Part shown: piece by piece, positions 6,085 through 12,744 of the stretch
Position numbering within the stretch: position 1 is the first letter of the stretch
Layout: each line of letters begins with the position of its first letter
NCBI GenBank assembly: GCA_027056465.1
Contig: JALUKS010000065.1
Coordinates: 1-12,744, forward strand
DNA length: 12,744 bases
DNA from: Sulfurimonas sp.
Lineage (GTDB): Bacteria; Campylobacterota; Campylobacteria; Campylobacterales; Sulfurimonadaceae
Direction of reading: 5' to 3'
The notes under the pieces: generated by a model
The model's database searches: none
What the model was told of the DNA's origin: nothing
The model's input: the letters and a program-made list of their open reading frames with translations, nothing else
Translations under genes and position numbers: made by a program

Positions 6085-8037
6085 ATGAAAAAACTAGACT
6101 ACTTAAACGCCATAAACAAACTTAACTTATATGCCAAACATTACTATGTTTTAGATGATCCTATCACTACTGATGAGGTCTATGATAAACTCTATCATGA
6201 AGTGGTAGAGTATGAAACGCAACATCCTCATGAGTTAGAAGCAAACTCACCAACACAAAGAGTAGGAGATATAATAAGTGAGGGCTTTACGAAAGAGCCG
6301 CATCTCTCTCGTATGTGGTCACTTGAGGATGTTTTTGATAAAGAGGGATTGCAAAAATGGTTGGAAAAAACATATAGATTAGATAATAGTGTGACCTTTT
6401 ACTGCGAACCAAAGTATGATGGTGCAAGTTTAAATCTTATCTATGAAAATGGTGTTTTAGTGAAGGGTATTACTCGTGGAGATGGGACTATAGGCGAACT
6501 CATTACCCAAAATGTGAAGAGTATTAAATCCATTCCTTTAACCATAGAGCATAAAGAGAGTATAGAAATTCGTGGAGAAGTTGTTATATTTAAGAGTGAG
6601 TTTGAGAAGATAAACAAGTCGCGTTTACAAGTAGGTAAAGCACTTTTTGCTAACCCTCGAAACGCAGCAGCAGGAAGTCTTCGCCAACTTGACTCTAGTA
6701 TAACAGCAGCTCGTAACCTTGTCTTTTTGCCTTATGGCGTTGGGATTGATAGCTTAGAGTTTAAACTCCTTAGCGATAAGATGGAGTATATCTACTCTCT
6801 TGGGTTTAGAAAACCACCACAAAGAGCTGTCACAAAAGGCTTTGATGAGATAGAAGAGATGTATGAAATAATGAATCGAGATCGTGACTCTTATGAGATG
6901 ATGCTTGATGGAATGGTCGTTAAAGTCAACGAAATAAGTGCTCAAATAGATATGGGTTATACTGTAAAAGTACCGCGTTTTGCAGTCGCTTACAAGTTTC
7001 CAGCAGTAGAGAAGATAACTACCGTAAAAGAGATAGTGCTTCAAGTAGGGAGAACAGGAGCTGTAACGCCAGTAGCCATAGTAGAACCTACCGATATAGA
7101 TGGCGTTGTAGTTGAGCGTGCAACCTTGCATAACTTCGATGAGATAGAGCGAAAAGATATACGACTGGGTGATAAGGTCATTATCCTTAGAAGTGGGGAT
7201 GTTATTCCTAAAATTATGAAGGTTTTAACAGATGAACGCGATGGCAGTGAAATAGAAGTTATAAAACCTACGCATTGCCCAGTCTGTAAGAGTGAACTTT
7301 TGCAAGAAGAGGTACTTTTAAAGTGTCAAAACTTAGAGTGTGACGCACGAGTAGTCAACTCCATCATGTACTTTGCTTCAAAACCATGTCTCAACATTGA
7401 TGGGCTTGGAGTGAAGATAGTAGAGCAACTTTTTCGTGAGGGCTTTGTGAAAAGTCTGCTTGATTTGTATGACTTAACTCTTGAAAAACTCCTGACACTT
7501 GAGGGTTTCAAAGAGAAAAAGGCTCAAAACCTTCTCAACTCTTTAGAAAATGCCAAAGGAAGTGACTACTGGCGTTTTATAAACTCACTAGGCATTGAGC
7601 ATATCGGAGAGGTGGCGTCTAAAACTTTAGCAGAGCAGTTTGGCTCTGCTTGGGTAAACGCCACTAAAGAAAGTATTGTTGTGTGTGAGGGCATAGGTGA
7701 AGAGATGGCTGAGTCTGTTTTAGAGTTCATACGAGTCAACTCTGTGGCAATAGAAAAACTCCAAACTATACTCCAACCACTAGAGCCTATCAAACGCGAA
7801 GAGGCAAAAGAGAATCCTTTTAAAGGAAAAACTGTAGTCCTTACAGGTACGATGAGTGAGAGCAGGGGAGTAATAAAAGAGATGTTAGAAGCTCTTGGTG
7901 CAAAAGTGAGTGGCAGTGTAAGTAAGAAAACAGACTTTTTAATCTATGGAGAGGATGCTGGAAGTAAGTATGATAAGGCTGAAAAATTGGGTGTGAAAAC
8001 TCTTGAAGAAGAGGAGATGAAAGCTCTGTGTAACTAA
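6085..8037 (+). CDS. ligA: NAD-dependent DNA ligase LigA
   Basis: This 650-residue protein has the usual bacterial LigA length and all domains in order. The N-terminal NMN-binding domain Ia holds YYVLDDPITTDEVYDKLYHE. The adenylation domain has the catalytic lysine in CEPKYDGASLNL (Lys110), followed by RGDGTIGE and the LDGMVVKVN and AYKFPA motifs. An OB fold follows at about 315-395 (VGRTGAVTPVA, GDKVIILRSGDVIPKI). A Cys4 zinc finger uses Cys398, Cys401, Cys414 and Cys419. Helix-hairpin-helix repeats lie at about 425-560, and a C-terminal BRCT domain at about 573-650 (KGKTVVLTGTMSESR). It seals nicks in replication and repair using NAD+ and is normally essential. No active-site residue is missing. 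It starts 38 nt after the barrel gene and converges on the minus-strand cluster downstream. Confidence 0.98.
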   Translation: MKKLDYLNAINKLNLYAKHYYVLDDPITTDEVYDKLYHEVVEYETQHPHELEANSPTQRVGDIISEGFTKEPHLSRMWSLEDVFDKEGLQKWLEKTYRLDNSVTFYCEPKYDGASLNLIYENGVLVKGITRGDGTIGELITQNVKSIKSIPLTIEHKESIEIRGEVVIFKSEFEKINKSRLQVGKALFANPRNAAAGSLRQLDSSITAARNLVFLPYGVGIDSLEFKLLSDKMEYIYSLGFRKPPQRAVTKGFDEIEEMYEIMNRDRDSYEMMLDGMVVKVNEISAQIDMGYTVKVPRFAVAYKFPAVEKITTVKEIVLQVGRTGAVTPVAIVEPTDIDGVVVERATLHNFDEIERKDIRLGDKVIILRSGDVIPKIMKVLTDERDGSEIEVIKPTHCPVCKSELLQEEVLLKCQNLECDARVVNSIMYFASKPCLNIDGLGVKIVEQLFREGFVKSLLDLYDLTLEKLLTLEGFKEKKAQNLLNSLENAKGSDYWRFINSLGIEHIGEVASKTLAEQFGSAWVNATKESIVVCEGIGEEMAESVLEFIRVNSVAIEKLQTILQPLEPIKREEAKENPFKGKTVVLTGTMSESRGVIKEMLEALGAKVSGSVSKKTDFLIYGEDAGSKYDKAEKLGVKTLEEEEMKALCN

Positions 8038-8060
8038 GAGAGCTTTCTATAAGTTACACA
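8027..8060. terminator. Possible bidirectional hairpin between converging genes
   Basis: A 9-bp perfect inverted repeat (TGTGTAACT at 8027-8035, AGTTACACA at 8052-8060) with a 16-nt loop spans the stop codons of both converging genes. The placement suits a bidirectional terminator. However, the stem is AT-rich and neither side is followed by a clear U-tract, so strong intrinsic termination is doubtful. Confidence 0.35.
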
Positions 8061-9004
8061 ATCTGGTGAGCTATAAAATCTTTTTCACTACTTAAAAAGC
8101 TAAGTCCACAAGCTTCATAGGCAAAAAATACTCTTGCATTATAAGTGTCGTTTGTCTCCTCTTGATAGAGTTCTTTGAAGTTAGCAAACTCTTCACCCTC
8201 TCCAAAAACTCTTCTCTCTACACTTCCATCAAACTTTTCAAAAGAAGCATGAAGAAGATAGGGGGAGTCAGGATAGAGTTTTTTGAGAATGGTGAGCATA
8301 CCACGAGACTCAAAGAGTAGGGTATAGGCAGGGTTGATGATGATGGCTTGTTGCTCTTGCATAATGTTTGTGAGCATTGTAGCGAGTTCACTCTCATCGG
8401 TTGCTATATCTAACCACGAGTAGTTTTTACACCAGTACTCATAAGTTTCGCCCTCGCTATCACTGATACCATTTTCATCAAAAACAACATCACCGAGATA
8501 AGAAAATGCAGTCTCAAATCCAGCCTCTTGCGCGAGTTGTTCTAAAAAACGCGAGGTGTTCTCTTTCTCTTCATCATCATCTGGAGCTGAGAAGAGAATC
8601 TTCCATCCATCGTAGCGTTCCTCAAAGAGTTCAAGCCCATCATCAAGAGTGATAAGTCTTTTAAAGTTCTCACGAACCATCTCATAAATCTCATTAAATG
8701 CACTCTCATTGAGTTGTTCTTGTGACGTTTGGAGAAGTTTTTGAGGTGTGTCTGCATCAAATCCAAGGAGTTTTATAGATTCTCCCTCTCGACCACCACT
8801 TAAAATAAAAGCACCGTAAATATGCCAATGCACATCATTTTCCCAACTTTTTTTAATTACCTCTACAAGATTAAAAGGGATACCCATCTCAAAAAAGAGA
8901 TCATTCTCTATGACATATTCTGCTGCTTCTACATACATATCGTAGAGTTCATTTGCTGCTTTGTAGTACTCTTGTGCTTCAGTTTTTTTCACTGCTATGC
9001 TCAT
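8054..9004 (-). CDS. Glutathionylspermidine-synthase-family ATP-grasp protein lacking catalytic residues
   Basis: I place the start at the ATG at 9004: GGTGGA lies 4 nt upstream and the preceding gene's stop is 1 nt away. An upstream in-frame ATG at 9124 would read 40 residues through the lipoprotein gene in another frame. The 316 residues follow the YgiC/GspS C-terminal fold: YYKAANELYDMYVEAAEYVI, then KKSWENDVHWHIY (51-63), FDADTP (82-87), INPAYTLLFESRGMLTIL (223-240) and ARVFFAYEACGLSF near the end. Compared with E. coli YgiC as I recall it, RxD becomes A65/I67, ExN of 'ENNADTP' becomes G81/D83, and the 'KPIFSREG' loop is reduced to ERRVFGEGEEF. The N-terminal 40 or so family residues are also absent. 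ATP-grasp ligase activity is therefore unlikely. By position it matches Campylobacter Cj0372. Confidence 0.75.
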   Translation of the reverse strand: MSIAVKKTEAQEYYKAANELYDMYVEAAEYVIENDLFFEMGIPFNLVEVIKKSWENDVHWHIYGAFILSGGREGESIKLLGFDADTPQKLLQTSQEQLNESAFNEIYEMVRENFKRLITLDDGLELFEERYDGWKILFSAPDDDEEKENTSRFLEQLAQEAGFETAFSYLGDVVFDENGISDSEGETYEYWCKNYSWLDIATDESELATMLTNIMQEQQAIIINPAYTLLFESRGMLTILKKLYPDSPYLLHASFEKFDGSVERRVFGEGEEFANFKELYQEETNDTYNARVFFAYEACGLSFLSSEKDFIAHQIV

Positions 9005-9005
9005 A

Positions 9006-9566
9006 CTATCCACCGAAGAACCCACCACTACTTCTTGTAGATTTTTTAGAGTTTCCACCAAAAAAGCTCTTTTTACTAGAAGATTTTGCAGAAGATTTAC
9101 CTGCTGCTGAACGGCTATAAGCACTTCTGTTTGAGGCTGAAGAGTTTCTTGAGAAGTTTTTGTTATTCATAAGTGCATTACCTATCATATTTCCCATAAG
9201 GCTTCCTGCTGCAACGGCTAAGATAGTCCCTGCTAGACCCATACCTTCGCTACCACCATTATTCTGTATGGTTTCACTTGTTCCATTTTCTACCTTTTGG
9301 TACTCCTGCTCAGCAAGTTTTTTCATCTCTGCTTCATTCATAAAGCGTTCTGTGACATGACCATCTGCATCTGTTTCACGGATGATGGCACGACTAGGTC
9401 CATCTGTTGGCATCTCTTCGACTACAATATATTTGCCATTAGGCTGTTGTTGGATGACTAAAAATTTATTTTTTGCTTGCTCTTGATGCGATTCACATCC
9501 TGTAAGCACACTCATCATAAGTAGCCCAGTTGAGCCTAAGAACAGACTGTTTGTTATATGTTTCAT
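9006..9566 (-). CDS. UPF0323-family lipoprotein (Cj0371-like)
   Basis: The 186-residue product starts with a signal sequence ending in the lipobox LTGC, with Cys24 the likely lipidation site. A conserved-looking region follows at about 34-95 (FLVIQQQPNGKYIVVEEMP, then IIRETDADGHVTERFM). A glycine-rich helix with GxxxG-type spacing lies at 104-131 (GMGLAGTILAVAAGSLMGNM). The C-terminal tail of about 50 residues is rich in Ser, Lys, Arg and Gly and ends in GGFFGG. This is the UPF0323 pattern known from Campylobacter and Helicobacter; biochemical function is not established, though the Campylobacter member has been linked to virulence and motility traits. It lies 1 nt from the downstream ATP-grasp gene and 1 nt from the upstream membrane gene, so all three are surely one transcript. 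AAGGA sits 9-10 nt before the ATG. Confidence 0.85.
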   Translation of the reverse strand: MKHITNSLFLGSTGLLMMSVLTGCESHQEQAKNKFLVIQQQPNGKYIVVEEMPTDGPSRAIIRETDADGHVTERFMNEAEMKKLAEQEYQKVENGTSETIQNNGGSEGMGLAGTILAVAAGSLMGNMIGNALMNNKNFSRNSSASNRSAYSRSAAGKSSAKSSSKKSFFGGNSKKSTRSSGGFFGG

Positions 9567-9567
9567 A

Positions 9568-10014
9568 TTAATTTAATCCTTGTAAGTTTTGTTTTTTCAG
9601 GTGGAGTATTTTTTTAAATTCGTAGTCATAAAAATTGACTTCTGTTCGCCCTATGTAGAGAATATCTCCACGATAAGAGAACTTTGGCGTTTGGAGTTCT
9701 ACACTCTCTTTTTTAAACATTGCCTCTCCTATAAAATTCCCAATCGGAGCTATGAGAGTAAGAAGAACGACTATCCAAATGAGTGAAATTATCGAAACGC
9801 TAATGACATTTTTCGTGTACATTACCAAATAGCCAAAAAGTAGAGTGAAGAGTGCATAGAGCCATATATTTTGATTGTCTGCAAACAAAATATTGTAGTA
9901 GATATTTATCTCAAGAGGTCTTATGTAGTTTATAAATACCCCTAAAAAAAGAAAAAAATCTAAGATAAAGGTGACTAGCATTCCTACTAAGAGTGCTTGG
10001 AATATTTTGCTCAT
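9568..10014 (-). CDS. Small three-helix membrane protein of unknown function
   Basis: The 148-residue product has three predicted membrane helices (about 5-30, 48-66 and 69-95). A soluble C-terminal segment of about 50 residues includes FSYRGDILYIGRTEVNFYDY and a Lys-rich end. The mix of hydrophobic helices and a conserved-looking soluble tail suggests a genuine gene. Its ATG overlaps the stop of the upstream Sua5-family gene by 4 nt (ATGA), and its TAA is 1 nt from the lipoprotein start, so it is embedded in the operon. I do not recognise a named family and assign no function. Its position beside a tailed lipoprotein and an ATP-grasp protein is the only clue to role. Confidence 0.7.
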   Translation of the reverse strand: MSKIFQALLVGMLVTFILDFFLFLGVFINYIRPLEINIYYNILFADNQNIWLYALFTLLFGYLVMYTKNVISVSIISLIWIVVLLTLIAPIGNFIGEAMFKKESVELQTPKFSYRGDILYIGRTEVNFYDYEFKKILHLKKQNLQGLN

Positions 10015-10481
10015 CGTAACCTCACTCTTTTTTTGGCGTTTATCTTGTAAAGTGCTGAGGAGTCTCCCTCATGCAGTGGCACTTTTGTCTCAATAATTAT
10101 ATCAGCTTTTTTCTCACAAAATGCTCTATCAAAGTTTTTTCCACCCTCATTTGCTGAAGTTGAGTAGTTCCATAGAGATTTTCTTAGCAGTGCAGAGTTG
10201 CCACTCTCTTTGGCTACTCTAAACGCTAGACCTTTGACTACAAAGGTTGTTTTTTTTGCTCTTCGTACTCTTCTTTTTTGTTGCTTTGGAACTCGTAGAG
10301 TTTGCGTAAGGGTTTGAAAGTTTTTATAAACTTTTATAAAGGGCTTACTAGAGGGGCGTAGCTTTATCGCTTGGAGCTTTTGTGCATCGGTTGAGAGCAA
10401 ACCGACTGTAGTGTCGGTTTGTGCTAGTATAACAAAAGAGTCTATAGAAGAAAGTCTTGAAGTGCTGTCGCGTTTGACCAT
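10011..10481 (-). CDS. Short Sua5/YciO/YrdC-family protein
   Basis: The 156-residue product shows the YrdC-fold motifs in order: QTDTTVGLLS at 21-30 (family 'PTDTVYGL'), IKLRPSSKPF at 39-48 (family 'KxRxxxxP'), YSTSANEGGKNFD at 106-118 (family 'TSAN'), and an EGDSSALY near 138 (family 'STIVD'). The Sua5/TsaC family makes threonylcarbamoyl-AMP for the t6A modification of ANN-decoding tRNAs. This form is short (YrdC about 190, Sua5 about 340 residues), so it may be the sole short TsaC of this lineage or a second paralog of other function; that cannot be settled here. The ATG at 10481 lies inside carB, overlapping its end by 40 nt. No in-frame ATG, GTG or TTG follows before the first conserved strand. 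No strong ribosome site is visible, so coupling to carB translation is likely. Confidence 0.75.
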   Translation of the reverse strand: MVKRDSTSRLSSIDSFVILAQTDTTVGLLSTDAQKLQAIKLRPSSKPFIKVYKNFQTLTQTLRVPKQQKRRVRRAKKTTFVVKGLAFRVAKESGNSALLRKSLWNYSTSANEGGKNFDRAFCEKKADIIIETKVPLHEGDSSALYKINAKKRVRLR

Positions 10482-12744
10482 GAGTCATCATCCATCTCAT
10501 CAAGAGCTAAGATAAGCGCACGAGTCGCACTAAGAGTTGTAAAATATGGAATGCTAAGTCTAAGCACCTCTTGGCGAATAACCGTAGCATCTTTTTTACT
10601 TGTGTTATTGTCAGAAGTGTTGATAGCCATGGCAATCTCTTCATTTTTCATCTTATCTTCGATATTTGGACGTCCCTCAGAGATTTTGAGAACACGCTCA
10701 CATGCAATACCTGCTTTCTCAAGAACTTCTTGTGTGCCTTTAGTCGCTACAAGCTTGAAGCCATGTTTGACTAATCCAGCACCAATTTCAGCTGCATGAA
10801 CCTTGTCTGTATCTACAAAAGATAAGAAACACGTTCCACCTGTAGGGATTTTGTTTCCAGCACTCAGCTGTGCTTTTGCAAAACTTACACCGAAGTTTGA
10901 GCTGATACCCATAACTTCACCAGTTGATTTCATTTCAGGGCTAAGGACTAAGTCAGCACCAACAAGTTTATGGAAAGGAAAAACTGCCTCTTTTACAGAG
11001 ACATGACCTTTGAGTTTAGGACGACGGAGACCATTTGCAACTTCAACGATGTCATACTTGTCATAGTAAGCAAGAGCATCAACAAGAGCTTCACCCATCA
11101 TCACACGAGTAGCCACTTTTGCAAGAGGCATACCAGTCGCTTTTGAAACAAAAGGAACTGTACGAGAGGCACGAGGGTTTACCTCGATGAGATAAATCTC
11201 ATCTTGATAGATAGCATACTGCACATTCATAAGCCCAACGACTTGAAGTCCGAGTGCTATAGTTTTTGTCTGTTGCTCAACTTTTTCTATCATCTCTTTA
11301 GAAAGATTCATTGGAGGGAGTGAACAAGCACTATCTCCAGAGTGGATTCCAGCCTCTTCGATATGTTGCATAACAGAACCGATATAGACCTCTTTTCCAT
11401 CAGAGATACAATCAACATCAAGCTCGATAGCCTGATCTAAAAACTTGTCAATGAGAACTGGAGCTTCATTTGAAACAGAGATAGCGAGTTCCATGTATTG
11501 GTTAAGCTCATCTTCACTGTAAACGATTTTCATACCACGACCACCAAGAACAAATGATGGGCGAACGAGAACTGGATAGCCTAGTTTGTTTGCGATAGGT
11601 GCTGCTTCTTCTTTCGCACGAGCAAGACCATTTTCTGGTTGCTTAAGTCCATGTTTGATTACGAAGTTTGAGAACTGTTCCCTATCTTCAGCAAGGTCGA
11701 TAACTGCTGATGGCGTTCCAGAGATTTTAGCCCCTATCTTTGTAAGTCCATCTGCGAGTTTGAGTGGTGTTTGCCCACCAAAGTGTACGATAATACCATC
11801 TGGTTGCTCATTTTCTATCACTTCACGAACATGCTCAAAGTCGATAGGCTCGAAGTAAAGTACATCAGAAGTGTCATAATCTGTAGAGACTGTTTCAGGG
11901 TTACAGTTGTACATGATAGTATCGATGTCCATCTCTTTTAGGGCAAACGCAGCATGCACACAGCAGTAGTCAAACTCAATACCTTGACCGATACGGTTAG
12001 GTCCACCACCGAGGATAAGGACTTTTTTCTTATCACTTACACGGTTTTTGACATTCGGAAGTTTCGTGATATTTGTTGTTGAGTAGAGGTATGGAGTGAG
12101 TGCTTCAAACTCAGCAGCACAAGTATCTACTTCGTTAAACTCTAAGCTTACACCGAGTTTTTTACGAGCATCATATACTTCATTTTCACTTATTTGGTGA
12201 CCAGAATTTTGTGTTATAAGTTGGCTTATACGTTTGTCAGAAAAACCATCTACTTTCACATCTCTCATGATGTCTGCATCAAAAAGAATTTTGTCACTTA
12301 TAGTTGCTTCTTTGTCTATCATCTCTTTGAGTTGTGTTAAAAACCATGGGTCGATAGCACAAGTGTCAAACATCTCTTCGATGCTCATACCACGGCGAAA
12401 ACCTTCAGCGACATAGAGCGCTCTGTCTGCATTTGGACGGCGAATCTCATGCTGGATAAACTCCATATCACCCTCTATAGGGTCAAAACCACAAAGTCCA
12501 GTCTCTAGTGAGCAGAGTGCTTTTTGCATAGACTCTTTAAACGTACGACCTATCGCCATAACTTCACCAACAGACTTCATAGAAGTGCTTAGAGTATTGA
12601 CAGCTTCAGGAAATTTTTCAAATGTAAAACGTGGGATTTTAGTGACAACATAGTCGATAACTGGCTCAAAAGACGCAGGTGTTCCCGTGATGTCGTTTGT
12701 AATCTCATCAAGAGTAAAACCAACAGCTAAAAGTGTTGCTACCT
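10442..12744 (-). CDS. carB: Carbamoyl-phosphate synthase large subunit (5' end outside window)
   Basis: The frame stays open to the right edge, showing 766 residues of a family of about 1080; roughly the first 300 are missing. The visible part starts at the end of the first ATP-grasp domain (VATLLAVGFTLDEITNDITG, RFTFEKF, GEVMAIGRTFKES), then the oligomerisation domain (AIDPWFLTQL). The second ATP-grasp domain has LILGGGPNRIGQGIEFDY near 12010, NPETVSTDYDTSDVLYFEP, the ATP-binding LVRPSFVLGGRGM near 11550, and the EVNPRASRTVPF block near 11170. The C-terminal MGS-like allosteric domain lies in the last 420 nt or so (FLSFVDTDKVHAAEI, VATKGT, IPYFTTLSATRALI). It makes carbamoyl phosphate from bicarbonate, glutamine-derived ammonia and two ATP for pyrimidine and arginine synthesis. 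No deletion or lost motif is seen in the visible part. The initial ATG at 12580 is internal. Confidence 0.98.
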   Translation of the reverse strand, partial: VATLLAVGFTLDEITNDITGTPASFEPVIDYVVTKIPRFTFEKFPEAVNTLSTSMKSVGEVMAIGRTFKESMQKALCSLETGLCGFDPIEGDMEFIQHEIRRPNADRALYVAEGFRRGMSIEEMFDTCAIDPWFLTQLKEMIDKEATISDKILFDADIMRDVKVDGFSDKRISQLITQNSGHQISENEVYDARKKLGVSLEFNEVDTCAAEFEALTPYLYSTTNITKLPNVKNRVSDKKKVLILGGGPNRIGQGIEFDYCCVHAAFALKEMDIDTIMYNCNPETVSTDYDTSDVLYFEPIDFEHVREVIENEQPDGIIVHFGGQTPLKLADGLTKIGAKISGTPSAVIDLAEDREQFSNFVIKHGLKQPENGLARAKEEAAPIANKLGYPVLVRPSFVLGGRGMKIVYSEDELNQYMELAISVSNEAPVLIDKFLDQAIELDVDCISDGKEVYIGSVMQHIEEAGIHSGDSACSLPPMNLSKEMIEKVEQQTKTIALGLQVVGLMNVQYAIYQDEIYLIEVNPRASRTVPFVSKATGMPLAKVATRVMMGEALVDALAYYDKYDIVEVANGLRRPKLKGHVSVKEAVFPFHKLVGADLVLSPEMKSTGEVMGISSNFGVSFAKAQLSAGNKIPTGGTCFLSFVDTDKVHAAEIGAGLVKHGFKLVATKGTQEVLEKAGIACERVLKISEGRPNIEDKMKNEEIAMAINTSDNNTSKKDATVIRQEVLRLSIPYFTTLSATRALILALDEMDDDSWSNATALQDFLL

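Noticed and set aside
6754..7131. 125-codon minus-strand ORF inside ligA
   Set aside because: It is fully antisense to the LigA adenylation and OB domains; Tyr/Ile/Ser-rich and without any recognisable motif.
9005..9124. Extension of the ATP-grasp gene to an upstream ATG at 9124
   Set aside because: The extra 40 residues overlap the lipoprotein's conserved Ser/Gly tail in another frame and do not resemble the family N-terminus. The ATG at 9004 has a ribosome site and abuts the preceding stop.
11586..11858. Plus-strand ORFs inside carB (also 10551-10799, 10803-11006 and 12234-12416)
   Set aside because: All are antisense to well-conserved CarB domains and have shadow-like composition.
12580..12582. 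ATG at 12580 as the carB start
   Set aside because: The frame continues upstream to the window edge with clear CarB sequence (RFTFEKF and the end of the first ATP-grasp domain), so this is an internal methionine.
1..12744. CRISPR arrays, tRNA or rRNA genes, insertion sequences
   Set aside because: I saw no regularly spaced repeats, no tRNA-like cloverleaf sequence, no rRNA sequence and no transposase or terminal inverted repeats.

Overview
The window looks like chromosomal DNA of a Campylobacterota (epsilonproteobacterial) bacterium, probably a Sulfurimonas-like relative. The signs are the AT-rich composition, tight head-to-tail operons, a UPF0323-family lipoprotein beside a glutathionylspermidine-synthase-family gene (the pairing I recall for Campylobacter Cj0371/Cj0372), and a permease/ATPase-slot/MCE/lipoprotein operon ordered like Campylobacter iamB-iamA-Cj1648-Cj1649. 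The genus is inferred from recalled gene content, not from a database search.

Layout. (1) Positions 1-1621, minus strand: the 5' part of a membrane sensor with a NIT (nitrate/nitrite) domain, a PAS domain and an HD-GYP-type domain, running off the left edge. (2) Positions 1622-2402: no intact large gene. It holds a decayed plus-strand segment with a GGDEF-like motif and a 42-codon minus-strand ORF of unknown nature. (3) Positions 2403-6046, plus strand: an MCE/Mla-type lipid transport operon with a permease, a degenerate ABC-ATPase-like protein, an MCE substrate-binding protein, a lipoprotein and a predicted outer-membrane beta-barrel. (4) Positions 6085-8037, plus strand: ligA, the NAD-dependent DNA ligase. 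(5) Positions 8054-12744, minus strand: one compact run of genes, read in order carB (5' end outside the window), a short Sua5/YrdC-family gene, a small membrane protein, the UPF0323 lipoprotein and a glutathionylspermidine-synthase-like protein. Neighbours overlap or are 1 nt apart, so they are probably co-transcribed. This run converges on ligA.

The most striking theme is two proteins that keep a recognisable enzyme fold signature but have lost the catalytic residues. The ABC ATPase slot of the MCE operon has no Walker A, signature, Walker B or H-loop motif, and no ordinary start codon in its upstream half. The ATP-grasp protein next to the UPF0323 lipoprotein has lost the metal- and substrate-binding residues of glutathionylspermidine synthases. 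Both may be pseudoenzymes kept for structural or regulatory roles, or genes in decay. The open frames and tight coupling favour retention.
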